Source: Siderastrea siderea (Eukaryota > Cnidaria > Anthozoa > Scleractinia > Rhizangiidae). From it: a DNA stretch of 64,000 nt. Under the pieces are notes generated by a model. That model did not search any database and had not been told where the DNA came from. It saw nothing but the letters and a program-made list of their open reading frames with translations. This document shows positions 13,708 to 23,894 of this stretch, piece by piece. The stretch lies in the NCBI GenBank assembly GCA_964030785.1, contig OZ034968.1, forward strand, positions 73,578,427-73,642,426. Reading direction: 5' to 3'. Made by a program: the position numbers and the translations under genes. The first letter of the stretch is position 1; every line of letters begins with the position of its first letter.

Positions 13708-15573
13708 TGGAGGCGAAACACAAAACTTTGTATTTATCAACTGAGTTAATAAGGTAAATTGAGCCACCGTGAAGAGATTGAAAGCTGACGTTTTAAGCGT
13801 TAGCCACTCGTCACAAGGATGGTTCTCCACCTTCGCCACCTGCACTGCTCAGAAGATCAGGCGGAAAGCGACAAAGAGCCCTGAACATTAGGACTCCTTG
13901 TCATGATGAGTTTCAACATGAGTTGAGTTTCAAACTCAACCTAATTTTGAGTTTCATGTATAAAAGTGTAATCCTCTAGGTTTGCAAAAAATGGTTTCAC
14001 GAGCTTATAAAGAACTGAAAGGACGGTTACGGCACCCCTGGCCACACCCCTGGTTTTGGCTTGAGTAAACTCAACATACATTTTTACATTCTTACTCCTG
14101 TCTTGACCAATTTTTGAAGACCAATACGTAGAGACCTAATAATAATTTCTTTTTCGAAGCCCTACTAACAGGCAAGGTTTTGGCAGGGCTTCACTGCCTC
14201 TAATGATACTGATAAATACATAAATACCGTAAACTGCCACTTACAAGCCCAACCGCTTACAAGCCCCCGGCCCCCCCGGTTATAGGCCCATCTACCTGTA
14301 AACAACAACAACAAAAAATACATCCGGTTATAAGCTCCGGCAGATATAAGTCGCCCTCTAGTTTTCCTTGTTTCCTTAATATTAAGCACTCTCACAGAAC
14401 ACTGTGAAGATGAACTCTGAGCTTCTGTTTTGTTACGTTCTGGTTACGTTCGTGTTGTTACAGTTTCGATTTTGTTGTTAAAATTGAAATGAATTCGACT
14501 TATTATGACGTTTCAAAGGTTAATTAAAAACTGGTAAATTAAAAACGTATTTCGATCAACACTGCTGTGGCTCATTTCGAAACTTATAAGCCCCCCCCCC
14601 CTCCCCGATATAAGCCCACCCAAAACCCATTACAAAGTTGTATCCTTGGGTCGGTCCTTGGGTCCACAGGTTTTGAAAGTTCTCATTGCTTTGTTTTTGT
14701 TTGTATGCTTTTTGCTTGCTTTTTTTGTTTTTGTTTTTGTTTTTTTTTTTTGTTTCCTGTACATTTTCCCCTCCAAGGTCAAACCCGACGTCAGGTAAAA
14801 TCAAGTGCGTGACATGTTGTTGCGTGACTCAAACTAAACAGGCTTGTAAGCTTCGGCAAGAAATTATTGTTTCGAAATTTTGCAACGAATACAGATCAAG
14901 AAAAGACGTCTTATAGGAGAAAACTGTTTTGAAGTTCAAATGAGGCAAAATTATTTTATTCCTGAAAGTTCTTGATTTTAACAAAAGGAGGCGCGATGGA
15001 AATAAGTCATTTGGGTTGATTGCCAATACGCGATGCTTCAGTGATGTTGTTGACCCCGGACGCCAAGATGGTTATTATGAAAGAGTACGCACAGAACCTG
15101 ATATTTAGACAATACCATATTCAGGTGAGCTAGACATTACCTTTCCGCTGTGGATTACAACCGAATACCAACTAAAATAGAAGAAATGTTCACATTTTAA
15201 GTTATTTGGTCGGAGGTATGTGCCAATTTCTGACGTGTTAATGTTGTAATTATCGGGATTTTGAGAGCGTTTGTACTCGGCGCTGATAAAAAGCCCGAAA
15301 CTAATTTTTAAACCTGGTTTAAGAACGGCATTTCCTCTTTCAATAATTCTGAATTTCAAGTGATTCGGTGTTTTACCAGGGAGGGAAACTTTCTCTTGAA
15401 AAACTGTGACAAATTGAGAATTCAAAGCAAGCGAATTTTAGTGGTTTTCAGCAGCCTGCCATGACCTTGAAAATTAATCCACAAAAGAATAACTTGACTC
15501 ATATTACTTGTAAACTCTTCAAAAGCAAATTTCTGAGCTCAAAACAGGATTCTTCCATGACGCGAATTAAACA
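10666..15573. mobile_element. 4.9-kb fold-back segment inserted in the Polinton left terminal repeat
   Basis: Bounded by inverted repeats of about 520 bp (10666-11200 and 15055-15573). The outer ends read TGTTT(T/A)ATTCGC and its complement, and both arms carry ttaattttcaaggtcatgg and aattctcaatttg. The Polinton terminal repeat is continuous with the right-end copy only if this segment is removed. The flanks are cttcgctc on the left and its reverse complement gagcgaag on the right, so there is no ordinary direct target duplication. The interior has no recognisable protein. It includes a duplicated ~102-bp unit (13174-13375) and two short clusters of the interspersed motif cttataagccc (about 14240-14350 and 14580-14620). 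It may be a non-autonomous element or a rearranged inverted duplication. Confidence 0.6.
13174..13375 (+). repeat. Two tandem copies of a ~102-bp unit
   Basis: catggagggaagggagcctg through ccggacac...tatcaagatcc is present twice, at about 13172 and 13274, with few differences. Both copies are open on the + strand, but no protein family is recognisable. Confidence 0.85.
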
Positions 15574-15690
15574 GAGCGAAGTAGTATAGTAGGAGTTCGA
15601 CAAATACCACCTCATTCCTACACCCGTATTTTCCTCTTTTAACCCACTCAGCGTACAAACCAATACCACATCGAGAATCACATCTCGTAT
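15574..15690 (+). repeat. Polinton left terminal repeat, inner part
   Basis: gtagtatag, gagttcgacaaatacc, cctcattcctacacccgtat and ctcagcgtacaaa match the reverse complement of 39205-39345. It is the continuation of the terminal repeat after the fold-back insertion. Confidence 0.85.
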
Positions 15691-15768
15691 TATATCAAAA
15701 GTTTCTCAATTAGAGAATCGCACATCTTGATATCAAAAGTTTCTCAAGTGTTAAATATACAAGTCATA

Positions 15769-16161
15769 ATGTCTGTAGAAAACATTGAAGAAATTGAACT
15801 AGTATCGTTGGATTTACCCCTTGTCTTCCGTTTACCCCTTGTGTATGAGGATCTTTGTAACATGTTCGAAAACATATGCAAGTTTTATAATCGTAGAATG
15901 ATTAGTAAACGATTAGCAAGGGGTTGGAAAGAAATTCATGAGGATATTCTCGATGCGCCGGTTTGTGAAGAGCGACAACGAATGGTAAATGTATGGACGT
16001 TTAGTAATCTTTATGATATAGGTGCTGAATCAAGCGGGGTATGTTCAATTTGTGATGAAAATGGAGTTATTCACCATATCGTTTCACCATGCAACGGAGA
16101 ATTTATTCGTTTTTGGGAAGAGGATGATCAAATATTCTTTCGCGCACCGAGCCAAGTCTGA
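15769..16161 (+). CDS. Polinton terminal small protein, left copy
   Basis: 130 residues from the ATG at 15769; an AT-rich aatatac motif lies 10 bases upstream. It shows the same layout as the protein at 38714-39088 near the other end: a leucine-rich helix, then an R-A-x-GW-x-x-x-H-x-(D/E) segment (here RLARGWKEIHEDI), a Cys at the next loop, and C-x-x-C near residue 93 (SICDENG context). Function unknown; the Cys pairs suggest metal binding (inference). This frame is intact. It is the first gene inside the left terminal repeat and is transcribed inwards, as is its relative at the other end. Confidence 0.6.
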   Translation: MSVENIEEIELVSLDLPLVFRLPLVYEDLCNMFENICKFYNRRMISKRLARGWKEIHEDILDAPVCEERQRMVNVWTFSNLYDIGAESSGVCSICDENGVIHHIVSPCNGEFIRFWEEDDQIFFRAPSQV

Positions 16162-16605
16162 ATTTAAATATATCGAAATGGTCTAATGAACAAGTTTAAA
16201 CCGGTGGGAGGGGGCTCGATTTAATTAAACACTACTTCGCCGTTCGACTATGACGCTTTTTCAATTATACTCTGGAACTTTCTACTTTTAAACTTCCGGT
16301 GTTACGAAATGTATTGACCTCACGTTTAAACATAGCGGAAGGGGGTTTTTCTCTCAAATTAGCAGGCATTAATTTTTTAAAATGTTGGTTAATCCATAAA
16401 CGCTTTTTTATCACTAATCATAATAAAACACACACTTAATAAAATAAATCATTTTTATTCGTATGTTCTCCGTTTTAATCACTCTACAATAATTCACTCC
16501 ACAGAGCAATCACTCAGTCTGCGGAAATTTCAATGTTCTCCGTTTTAATCAGACTGCAATCGCTCAGCCCGCGGAGATGTCAATGTTCTATATTCATCAG
16601 CTGTT

Positions 16606-16944
16606 TTATTCACTCAAACAGTCTGCAAGCATTCTTCCTCGGAGATTCTCAAGCTGTTCTCTGTTTGTAATCAGCTGTTGCTCAATGAATTTTCTTTTTG
16701 AAATCCAATATTCGATTGCTTGATTCGCTTTATTGAGTTGTTTCATAAGCTTTTCTCTTTCACTTTTTGTTTTATTCCATGCTCCTCTTACATCTTGCTT
16801 TGGAAGTGAATCCTGTTGAAGGACCCTTCCAATGAACTGTTCAATCCCTTCCATTGGTTGGATAGGGGGAGCTTGAAATTGGTTAACATCTGGCCTTGCA
16901 GCCAGGTCAGAGGAGCCATATTCGGGAAATTCAACATTATCCAT
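16606..16944 (-). CDS. Small coiled-coil protein of the Polinton
   Basis: 112 residues from the ATG at 16944; an in-frame GTG 30 bases further upstream is not needed. The first half is Pro/Gln-rich. The second half (about residue 50 on) is charged and heptad-like, rich in Lys, Glu and Leu, and predicted to form a coiled coil. I do not recognise a family. A long inverted repeat (17021-17157) lies immediately upstream. The open frame and its place in the minus-strand block of Polinton genes support it as real. Confidence 0.5.
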   Translation of the reverse strand: MDNVEFPEYGSSDLAARPDVNQFQAPPIQPMEGIEQFIGRVLQQDSLPKQDVRGAWNKTKSEREKLMKQLNKANQAIEYWISKRKFIEQQLITNREQLENLRGRMLADCLSE

Positions 16945-17020
16945 TTTGACAATGAAGGAGACGAACTTTTTCACCCTTTTATAACAGACAGCTCACGTGA
17001 AACGAAAAAAAAAGCAATAA

Positions 17021-17157
17021 CTTTTCACGTGTAAAACAAAAGAATACATACCAAATCTCCCTAGCGACCGAAAAAGTATAAATAGATTTTTAATATACCT
17101 TTCAAACAGTTAGTTGTCAGGGAGATTTGGTATGTATTCTATTGTTTTGCAGGTGAA
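17021..17157. promoter_or_regulatory. Long inverted repeat with CACGTG boxes upstream of the coiled-coil gene
   Basis: Arms of about 40 bases (17021-17063 and 17115-17157) share gaatacataccaaatctccct in opposite orientation and could form a hairpin with a ~50-base loop holding a TATA-like gtataaatag. CACGTG boxes stand at the left arm and 30 bases before it. No coding frame runs through. It may be a control or replication site; function is inferred only from structure and position. Confidence 0.55.
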
Positions 17158-17318
17158 ACGGCTTTTGTCTCAGTGGCTATTCACATGATATTTATTTTCA
17201 AAAATATCTGTGACATAATCTCAAATCTCCGATCGGGGTTTTTCCCAAATTGTGTTTACAGGCGCGTGACTTCGAGGTCCAATGAAGTCGTAATCAATAT
17301 AAGCTTACACAGACATGA

Positions 17319-17651
17319 TTACATTAATTCATAATCAAAATATTCATTGCTGTTAGCAGACGTTTTGAGACCTATTTTGTAGACAAATTGAGAAGAATCG
17401 TCTTCCAGCAGGTCTTCTGCAAGGCGTTTAGGGGCCCACACACGAAAGTCATCTCCATTCTTTGTTTCTAAAGTTAAAATAGCTGAATTCCCAAATTTGC
17501 CTCTCCGGTGTGCAACTTTTTTAATTTTGTACACAGCGTCTGAAATATCCCGCCATTTTAAAATTTCTTTTCTTTGAAAGCTTTCCTCTGTTGGCCAATA
17601 GTCTTGTGAGATCGCTTGTTGATCTGTACAGACATCCATAGTAAGATACAT
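17319..17651 (-). CDS. Small conserved Polinton protein, possible OB-like fold
   Basis: 110 residues with an intact frame. The pattern is a WRDI segment, a short beta-rich stretch (KIKKVAHRRGKFGNSAILTL), a charged turn, then VWAPKRLAEDL and a C-terminal aromatic tail. The alternation of beta strands with basic residues would suit a small nucleic-acid-binding barrel, but that is inference; I recognise the WAPKRLAE segment only as recurrent in mobile DNA of this type. The 419 bases upstream (17652-18070) hold no gene. Confidence 0.55.
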   Translation of the reverse strand: MYLTMDVCTDQQAISQDYWPTEESFQRKEILKWRDISDAVYKIKKVAHRRGKFGNSAILTLETKNGDDFRVWAPKRLAEDLLEDDSSQFVYKIGLKTSANSNEYFDYELM

Positions 17652-18070
17652 TGAAGATACATTCGTTTAATAGGGTGTACTTTTCTGCTCGAGGTGAAGT
17701 TCTGTGAAGCGGAACCGTTGCGTGACATTTTTGTCAGAAAGAGACCGGAAGTCTATATTTCTCTTTCCCAGGCCTTTGACGAGCAGTAAAAAACATGGCG
17801 GGTGACTCGCACACACTTTTTTTTACATTTTTATAAAGGAAAAAGGGTTTCATTTTTCAACTTTATGAGGAAAAAAAATCGTAATATGGGACCACATCTA
17901 GTCCTGAAGTGGGGTGTCACGAGTTGGTAACAATATTTTTGAAACACACTCACGAGTAATAAATCTTATTTGCTTAATTTCGGGGGGTGTGAGAAGCTCA
18001 ACTAGGTGATAGCAAATAGCTTTCAAGACTGCAATCATTTTTTTTCTGCGTATATTATTCTTCGAAGATT

Positions 18071-18527
18071 TTACAACGGAGCGAATGTTTCTTCATATTT
18101 TTTACAAATAGACGGTGGAATCTCCATGCAATAGTCAATAATGAAATTATCTATTATTTTCAATTTATCAAGGAAAACTTGTTCGTCAAAAGTTTCACCT
18201 CTGAGGTAGAAGCGAATCTCATCAAGGACTTTTTGGTATTCGATCCGGGCAAAATTTGCTTGTTCTGTCTTTTTATCGTATTTCTTTAGGCTAGCGACTG
18301 CTTTTAAAATAAGACCAACACCAGTTAAAGTTGCCAAGACAACAGGGTTCAATGTAATTCCGCCGGCGCTGATAATTAATTTGCCAGCGGAAAGATTGCA
18401 AATAAAGTTTTTTCTTCGATATCTCTTGTTTCTCATGATAATAATAAGCATATAGATCTTTCAAAATTCTAACTTCGCTTTCTAAAAGGGTTTTATTAAT
18501 GTGGTTGAATTCGAAAATGTCCCGCAT
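18071..18527 (-). pseudogene. Polinton membrane-associated protein, frameshifted
   Basis: Two overlapping frames form one protein. The 5' part begins at the ATG at 18527, with a tatata motif 5 bases upstream, and encodes an acidic/aromatic helix. The 3' part runs to 18071 and contains a Gly-rich hydrophobic stretch (about 25 residues, SAGGITLNPVVLATLTG) followed by a charged helix. The join falls near 18415-18430 at an A-rich run (gaagaaaaaac), so a 1-base indel has probably split the gene. The hydrophobic segment suggests membrane association. Function unknown. Confidence 0.6.
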
Positions 18528-18860
18528 TGTGATATATAATAAATGAAAAAAATGTTTATGGCACTCTATATTCAATCAACAGTAAGAGCTCTTCATCTTT
18601 TACAACTGAAGCCAGTTCCACAGCCACATGACCATACGACAGTACTAAACTAATATTAATTGTCTGTAATTGAGTTGCTTGGGTTGAAGTGTAAGTGATT
18701 TATTGAGTTAAATGGTCACTGTGTTTTACTTTTAAAGAGATAGGCGTATATTGACTTTTGAGCTTGAAATAGAGCACTTTTATAGTCAATATGTGGCTAT
18801 GATTTGGAATGATTATTTTGTCACAACCATTTAATAAAAATGTGTTTCCATTTTTCGTAT

Positions 18861-20210
18861 TTAAAATCCCAATTTATGTAATGAACGGAACCACGCAAAC
18901 GATGCCCGTTTAAAGACAAATCTGTTTTCATTTTCAATAACAAAGGCGGTGTCATAAACACTTGGATCAACGTTTGAAACGGTTTCTTTAAGACCATAAA
19001 CGATTAGATGTCCAACTTTTATGAATGATGAATGACGAACCGTGCCGTGCAGGTCGAGATATATGTATTGCGGGGGTGAGCTACTCCATCTGTGAAAGTG
19101 GATGAGTGTTTTGGTGTACTTCTCGAATGTTTTGGTTGTATAATTAGAAAATGAAATCGTCGTCGCTTGCGGTGTCACACTCACCTCATTCATTTCTGGT
19201 GGAAACCATTCCACAACCATCGTGTAGTAACCGACCGGAAGTGGATGGAGGTTAAAACCGAGGCGTGACCGGTACTGGTTTGGTGAGTCTTTTTCAAACA
19301 GGAGTTTGAGAGTGTAAGCTTTTTTATTTATTTGATGTGGAGATTCAGGAAAATCGTTGATGCCCAAAACATCGATGTTGTTTTCACTCGACGATTCATC
19401 AGTGTCTTCCATCAAGTATCTGAAGGCGTCCTTTTTATTTGTCGAGCTAGTGATATGGGATTCATGAATTATTTGACTGACAAGATCTCTCATAGATGTT
19501 ATTTCACTTTGCATAAAATCAACATTAACTGCGGATTTCAGATCTTTGCCATCGGTGTGTAAGTTGACAATTGTATTATTATTTAAGTTCAAGTCTCCAG
19601 TCATATTGTTAGTGCCATCAAATTTGAGAAACTTTTTTTGTGTTATGTCATCAATTCTGTAGTTAACAAACTCGGCACACGAGGCGTCTCTTGGGTTTGA
19701 TGGAAGCTCAAGATTGGTAATCAAATGATTTTTCATATCAATGTTAGCCGCTTTATCCAGTTTTGTTACAAGCTGATTATCGACATACTTTTTGTTTGTG
19801 GCTTGATCTACCTGTTCTGGGTCTTTTACGTTGTAGAGTGTATTATTATTCATATCAATACTTGCTTCCATTTTCCCACCTTCCTTTTTTGAAAGAAAGA
19901 TATTTCTCATGTCCTGATAGTTTATTACCCTTGACAGATCACCTTGGACAGGATAAGGATTGCTTTTTAATCGCAAAATATCGTACTTATTTTGCATGTC
20001 AAGATCAGGAGAACCGCTGGCACTACCCTCAGGCCCAGGATCACCTTTGTCGCGTTTTGGACCCTGGGGTCCTTGTGGCCCTTTCTGGCCTTGGGGACCA
20101 ATCGGGCCTTGTGGTCCCGCGGGGCCTATATCACCCCTCGGCCCAGGAGGACCCACCGTTTCACTTGTCGTTTGGCTAGTTTCACCGATTCGGCTGTTAA
20201 TATACCCCAT
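18861..20210 (-). CDS. Collagen-like fibre protein of the Polinton
   Basis: 449 residues, intact. Residues 1-18 lead into about 16 Gly-X-Y triplets ([16 protein letters not shown] onwards, with one interruption at PKRDKGD). Then come repeated blocks with the pattern D-M-(N/K)-N-N-x-(I/L)-x-N-(L/V) ending in [12 protein letters not shown] turns, the spacing of a triple-stranded beta fibre shaft. The C-terminal ~170 residues form a beta-rich globular region that would be the head. This is the arrangement of viral receptor-binding fibres: a collagen stalk, a fibre shaft and a knob. TATATA directly abuts the ATG. It lies between the membrane protein and ATPase genes. Assignment as a virion fibre is inference from architecture; I do not recognise the head domain. 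Confidence 0.8.
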   Translation of the reverse strand: MGYINSRIGETSQTTSETVGPPGPRGDIGPAGPQGPIGPQGQKGPQGPQGPKRDKGDPGPEGSASGSPDLDMQNKYDILRLKSNPYPVQGDLSRVINYQDMRNIFLSKKEGGKMEASIDMNNNTLYNVKDPEQVDQATNKKYVDNQLVTKLDKAANIDMKNHLITNLELPSNPRDASCAEFVNYRIDDITQKKFLKFDGTNNMTGDLNLNNNTIVNLHTDGKDLKSAVNVDFMQSEITSMRDLVSQIIHESHITSSTNKKDAFRYLMEDTDESSSENNIDVLGINDFPESPHQINKKAYTLKLLFEKDSPNQYRSRLGFNLHPLPVGYYTMVVEWFPPEMNEVSVTPQATTISFSNYTTKTFEKYTKTLIHFHRWSSSPPQYIYLDLHGTVRHSSFIKVGHLIVYGLKETVSNVDPSVYDTAFVIENENRFVFKRASFAWFRSLHKLGF

Positions 20211-20239
20211 TATATATCTTCAGTGAAATTTTTTTTCAT

Positions 20240-20809
20240 TTATTTTTGGGGTTTGTCATAGTAAAAAAACGAATATTTTTTATCGGTGGCGCGATCTAAC
20301 ATGTCATGATCAACACCTATCTCGTCCGCAATCCGCTTGTTTTCTCGTGGAAGAAATCTGAAAATACAAAAATGGCTGCAGTTATCACGGATGTCTTTCG
20401 GCACCTTGTAGAAGGTTTGAGTGAGGTAAATAACGCAGCAGTTTCTGTTTTGGTTGCTTTCACAAACAAGATCATCAAAGACAACAATTTTTTGGTTGTC
20501 CACCGGAAGCTCTTCGAGTGGAATGATTTCATCACCGGGAGCCTCGATGATCTCGTAACCAACCTTGGGGTTGATTCGTTCAGCAAAGTCCTGCAAAAGA
20601 GCCTGGTATTTGTTCTGGTGCAGGTTTTTTGAAAAGAGGTAAATTTTATCAAACTCTAACAACTCATAAAGCATATGCAGTAATATGTTTGTTTTGCCAG
20701 AATTACTGGGTCCACAAATCAGCATCCGGAAAACATCGGCTGGCATGCAAGGGTGGCCTTGCTTATAGCTACTTTTGGAAAAAGCGGGGTCGTAATTTGG
20801 AATCTTCAT
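20240..20809 (-). CDS. A32-like DNA packaging ATPase, internally shortened
   Basis: FtsK/HerA-superfamily ATPase that pumps DNA into capsids in Polintons and related viruses. Walker A is GPSNSGKT at residues 33-40 and Walker B is KIVVFDDLV at about 107-115; the sensor-like YLTQTFYK follows at about 129-136. The spacing from Walker B to that motif is about 12-14 residues shorter than I expect for the family, which suggests a small in-frame deletion between CESNQ and NRNCC. The rest of the frame is open, including a C-terminal Tyr/Phe-rich tail. It shares a short divergent promoter region (20810-20841, containing tatatgatcaca) with the plus-strand gene at 20842. Confidence 0.85.
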   Translation of the reverse strand: MKIPNYDPAFSKSSYKQGHPCMPADVFRMLICGPSNSGKTNILLHMLYELLEFDKIYLFSKNLHQNKYQALLQDFAERINPKVGYEIIEAPGDEIIPLEELPVDNQKIVVFDDLVCESNQNRNCCVIYLTQTFYKVPKDIRDNCSHFCIFRFLPRENKRIADEIGVDHDMLDRATDKKYSFFYYDKPQK

Positions 20810-20841
20810 TTTTTTTGTATCTCTATATGATCACACTGAAA

Positions 20842-21149
20842 ATGTCATTACAAAAGTGGCATCAGTTGGCTGAAGAAAAGTCGGCGGTCGATCAGCAAAC
20901 ACAAGACATTCACCAAAAATTTAGAATGAACAAAATAAGCAAAGAGTTTGGTCAGCTTTCAGGGGAGGAGCTTTTTAAACCAATCACAAAAAGGCTTGAT
21001 GAAAAGAGCAGCACCACAACGCAAGAGGTGGAAGAAAGTCCCGATTATGCAATGGATGAATTTGACAGAACCAACCCATTTGGTGATGAATTCAGACCGG
21101 ATGCCCCATCACCACCACCATCACCATCACCACCCCCATATGATGATGG

Positions 21150-21214
<65 letters not shown>

Positions 21215-21800
21215 GTGATGATTTTCCACTACCACCCCCGTCCGTTGATGGAAGAAACATCTAAACGAAAAGAGTGGGCGAAGCCGGGACCGGTTGAGCC
21301 TGAATATCACCATGAATCAACCCTGTTGCAAACGGTCAATCAGCTGATCACGAAATACGGAGATGACCCCAATTACAAAGTAAAAAGTAAAAAATCTTCA
21401 TTACATGGTTATTCCGTGGAGGAACTCAAAAAAATAAGAGATGGGATCAATGAAAAAAGAAGGGCAACCCAACCTCTATCGAAACAACTGGAGCAGGGGA
21501 AGCAGAGCCTAAAACCTACACCCCAACGCAAAAGTAAAGAATCTCTCCCTCCAACCTCCTTTGAAAAAAAATCATTAGCCTTCAGACGATGAAGAGGACT
21601 TCCCTGAACAGGATTGGGAAACCGAAGGAAGCGGTCTTGATAGTGTTGAAAAATTGACTGGTCAACTTTACTTGAGCATTGGATCGATCAAAGCAGGAAA
21701 CAGCTCAATAAAACTAAAAAATCAGGTATTGTCTCTGCTTGATTCACTAGTTGAACTCGGCGCAATCGACAAAAAGAAAAAGAAAAAATCGTACATAATT
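20842..21800 (+). pseudogene. Acidic Pro-rich virion-associated protein of the Polinton, frameshifted
   Basis: From the ATG at 20842 the frame encodes a helical, charged N-terminus, a Pro-rich stretch and a run of more than 20 Asp produced by a (GAT)n repeat, then stops at 21264. The conserved basic middle part (with the segment GYSVEELKKIRDGI) continues in the next frame to 21592. The C-terminal part, with a Gly/Ser-Ile helix and LVELGAIDKKKKKK at the end, lies in a third frame from about 21610 to 21800. At least two indels have therefore broken it. It sits directly before the minor capsid gene. A structural or scaffold role is inferred from position only. Confidence 0.65.
21140..21223 (+). 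repeat. (GAT)n expansion inside a coding region
   Basis: About 25 GAT units with two GGT interruptions; it encodes an Asp run in the frame of the gene at 20842. Confidence 0.95.
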
Positions 21801-22033
21801 ATATGGACCATAATGTCGTTTAATATTCTGCTTGACTCGAGCCTCGCAAAACTACAAACGGGAGGAGAACGGAATGTTTCACACGATTTCACATTAAACT
21901 TTCAACCTCCGATTTACTTGGGTTCAGAAAACTATAAAGCCTCGCTTAACAAACTTATCACTATGAGTTACTCATGGTACAACATCGATGACACTTTTGA
22001 CAACAACAAAAGAGTGGCAGACCTTGACATTCC

Positions 22034-22366
22034 TCTGGCAAGCCAAATGTAGCAATATTCAATATCACCATATCCATTTAATTTAATCCTTGTATTCATT
22101 TAGTTTTTCTATATTCATTCAATTCAATCCTCCAAAATTCATTCAATTTAATTCACCAAACTATCCATTCAATTCAATTCTTCTAACTTATTCAGTTTTA
22201 GTCATCCTTATTTATTCAATTCAATCTACCAACATATTTTCAATCGGTTCATATTCATTCAATTCAATCCGTGCGTATTCATTCAATGTTCGCACTCATT
22301 TATTCAATTTTGGGGTCTGGGACGAGCGATCAAATTCGCGGGGTACTGGACATAACTCTAACAAAT
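22034..22366 (+). repeat. Left terminal inverted repeat of the rve-HECT transposon
   Basis: Reverse complement of 28520-28849. Internally it has about seven copies of attcattcaattcaat-type subrepeats, which can be transposase-binding sites in such elements (inference). Confidence 0.9.
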
Positions 22367-23894
22367 ATGGCGGAAGAAGTGGAATCAGATGATTCAGGGA
22401 TCAAAGCTTTCTTTGAGCATGTTTTAAACAGGACAGAGGAAATTCTCAGTCAAAGCTCAACTGCTAGCAATGAGCGCCATGCCGAAGTCTTGACCCATGT
22501 AGATCTCCTGGAGAAGAACGGTAAGATTAACCGGTCAGTTGGCAGGGATAGTCACGGAAGAAACTGATTTGAAACTGTTGGACGATCTAAGACTGGTGTT
22601 TTCCGAATTACTTGAGAAGTTTCTCCAACATTTTGGAAACTGTGCATCAAGAACATCTCGAGTTACTTCTGTTCCTTGTCAAATGGTGGAGAAGGGAGGT
22701 CCAGGTAGACCATCGGTTCATATTCCGCCAGAAGTACTTGAGGAGTTGAGAGGAGTCGGCTTCACGTGGCAAAAAATTGCTAGCATATTTAGAGTATCTC
22801 GCTGGACCATTATGCGTCGAGTTCGTTTATTTGAACTGGAACATTTATCTCTGTTCAGTAGCATCACCAATGAACAAATAGGCGATATAATTCGTGATTA
22901 CATTTCACGTCATGGGTCAACCACGGGCGAACCTTACCTACGAGGATACTTTAGAGCAATGGGATACACAGTTCAGAGAAGAAGGATCAGAGAAAGCCTG
23001 AACAGGGTTGATCCAAGGAACACAGCCTTGAGATGGGGTGCTTCAGTTTCTCGCAGAGTGCACTTTGTCCCTTGGCCAAACTCGTTGTGGCACTTAGATG
23101 GCCATCACTCATTGATTCGTTGGGGATTTATAATACACGGATGCATCGATGGTTATTCAAGGAGAATAACTTTCCTTCATTGCAGCACAAATAATCTTGC
23201 CTCGACAGTTCTCAACCTCTTTGAAAGTGCTGTAGAACGAGATGGTGACCTGTGGCCTTCCCGTATTAGAGTGGACTATGGGGTGGAGAACACCTCGGTA
23301 TGTGATGCAATGGTAGCAGTTCGTGGGGAGGGTCGGGGTAGTTTTATAGCTGGTTCATCAACAAGAAACCAGAGAATCGAAAGGCTGAGGAGGGATGTTT
23401 TCAGGTGCATTTGTCATGTGTTTTATTACACGTTTTATGCAATGGAACAAACTGGACTTTTAGATGTGGAAAACCGCATTCACATGTTTACCTTACAGCA
23501 CGTCTATTTAGCAAGAATAAATAGTGCTTTATCTGAATGGATGATCTGTTTCAATGACCATCCTGTCCAAACAGAACACAATTGGTCCCCGAATCAGATG
23601 TGGTTGAATGGTATGATGAATCCAAACAATCCCCTTGTTAATGGCAATACTGATGATGACCCTGAAGACCTAACGTTTTATGGAGATCCTGAAGGACCAT
23701 TGCCTCTGGAAGAATCCAATGTTGAGGTATTTCCTGCTCAGCTGTCCAATGTCAACACTGATGAACTGACAGCTGATTTAACAAATGCTGTTGATTCTTT
23801 GCAAGAGTCTTCTTGTTTTGGTATAGACATTTATGCTCAAGCTCTTGAAATTGTCGTGCAGAAATTAGAGCAATATAACTCAAGGAGAGAGTAA
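22367..23894 (+). CDS. rve/DDE-type transposase with N-terminal helix-turn-helix
   Basis: The N-terminus starts at the ATG at 22367 (MAEEVESDDSGIKAFFEHV) in one frame and the main domain is open in another frame from about 22545 to 23894. They must be joined by a short splice (gtaaga at about 22522) or a frameshift, which I cannot decide. A helix-turn-helix (GFTWQKIASIFRVSRWTIMR) is followed by an integrase-fold catalytic domain: first Asp in SLWHLDGHHSL, second Asp in RIRVDYGVENTSV, Glu in RNQRIERLRRDVF. The WSPNQMW segment and an acidic tail end the protein. All three catalytic residues are present, so the enzyme could be active. It would cut and paste the element through its terminal repeats. 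Confidence 0.8.

Noticed and set aside
20948..21313. ORFs with long His, Met or Ser runs
   Set aside because: Shadow frames of the (GAT)n repeat; only the Asp frame fits a gene, and the part after the repeat continues in another frame.
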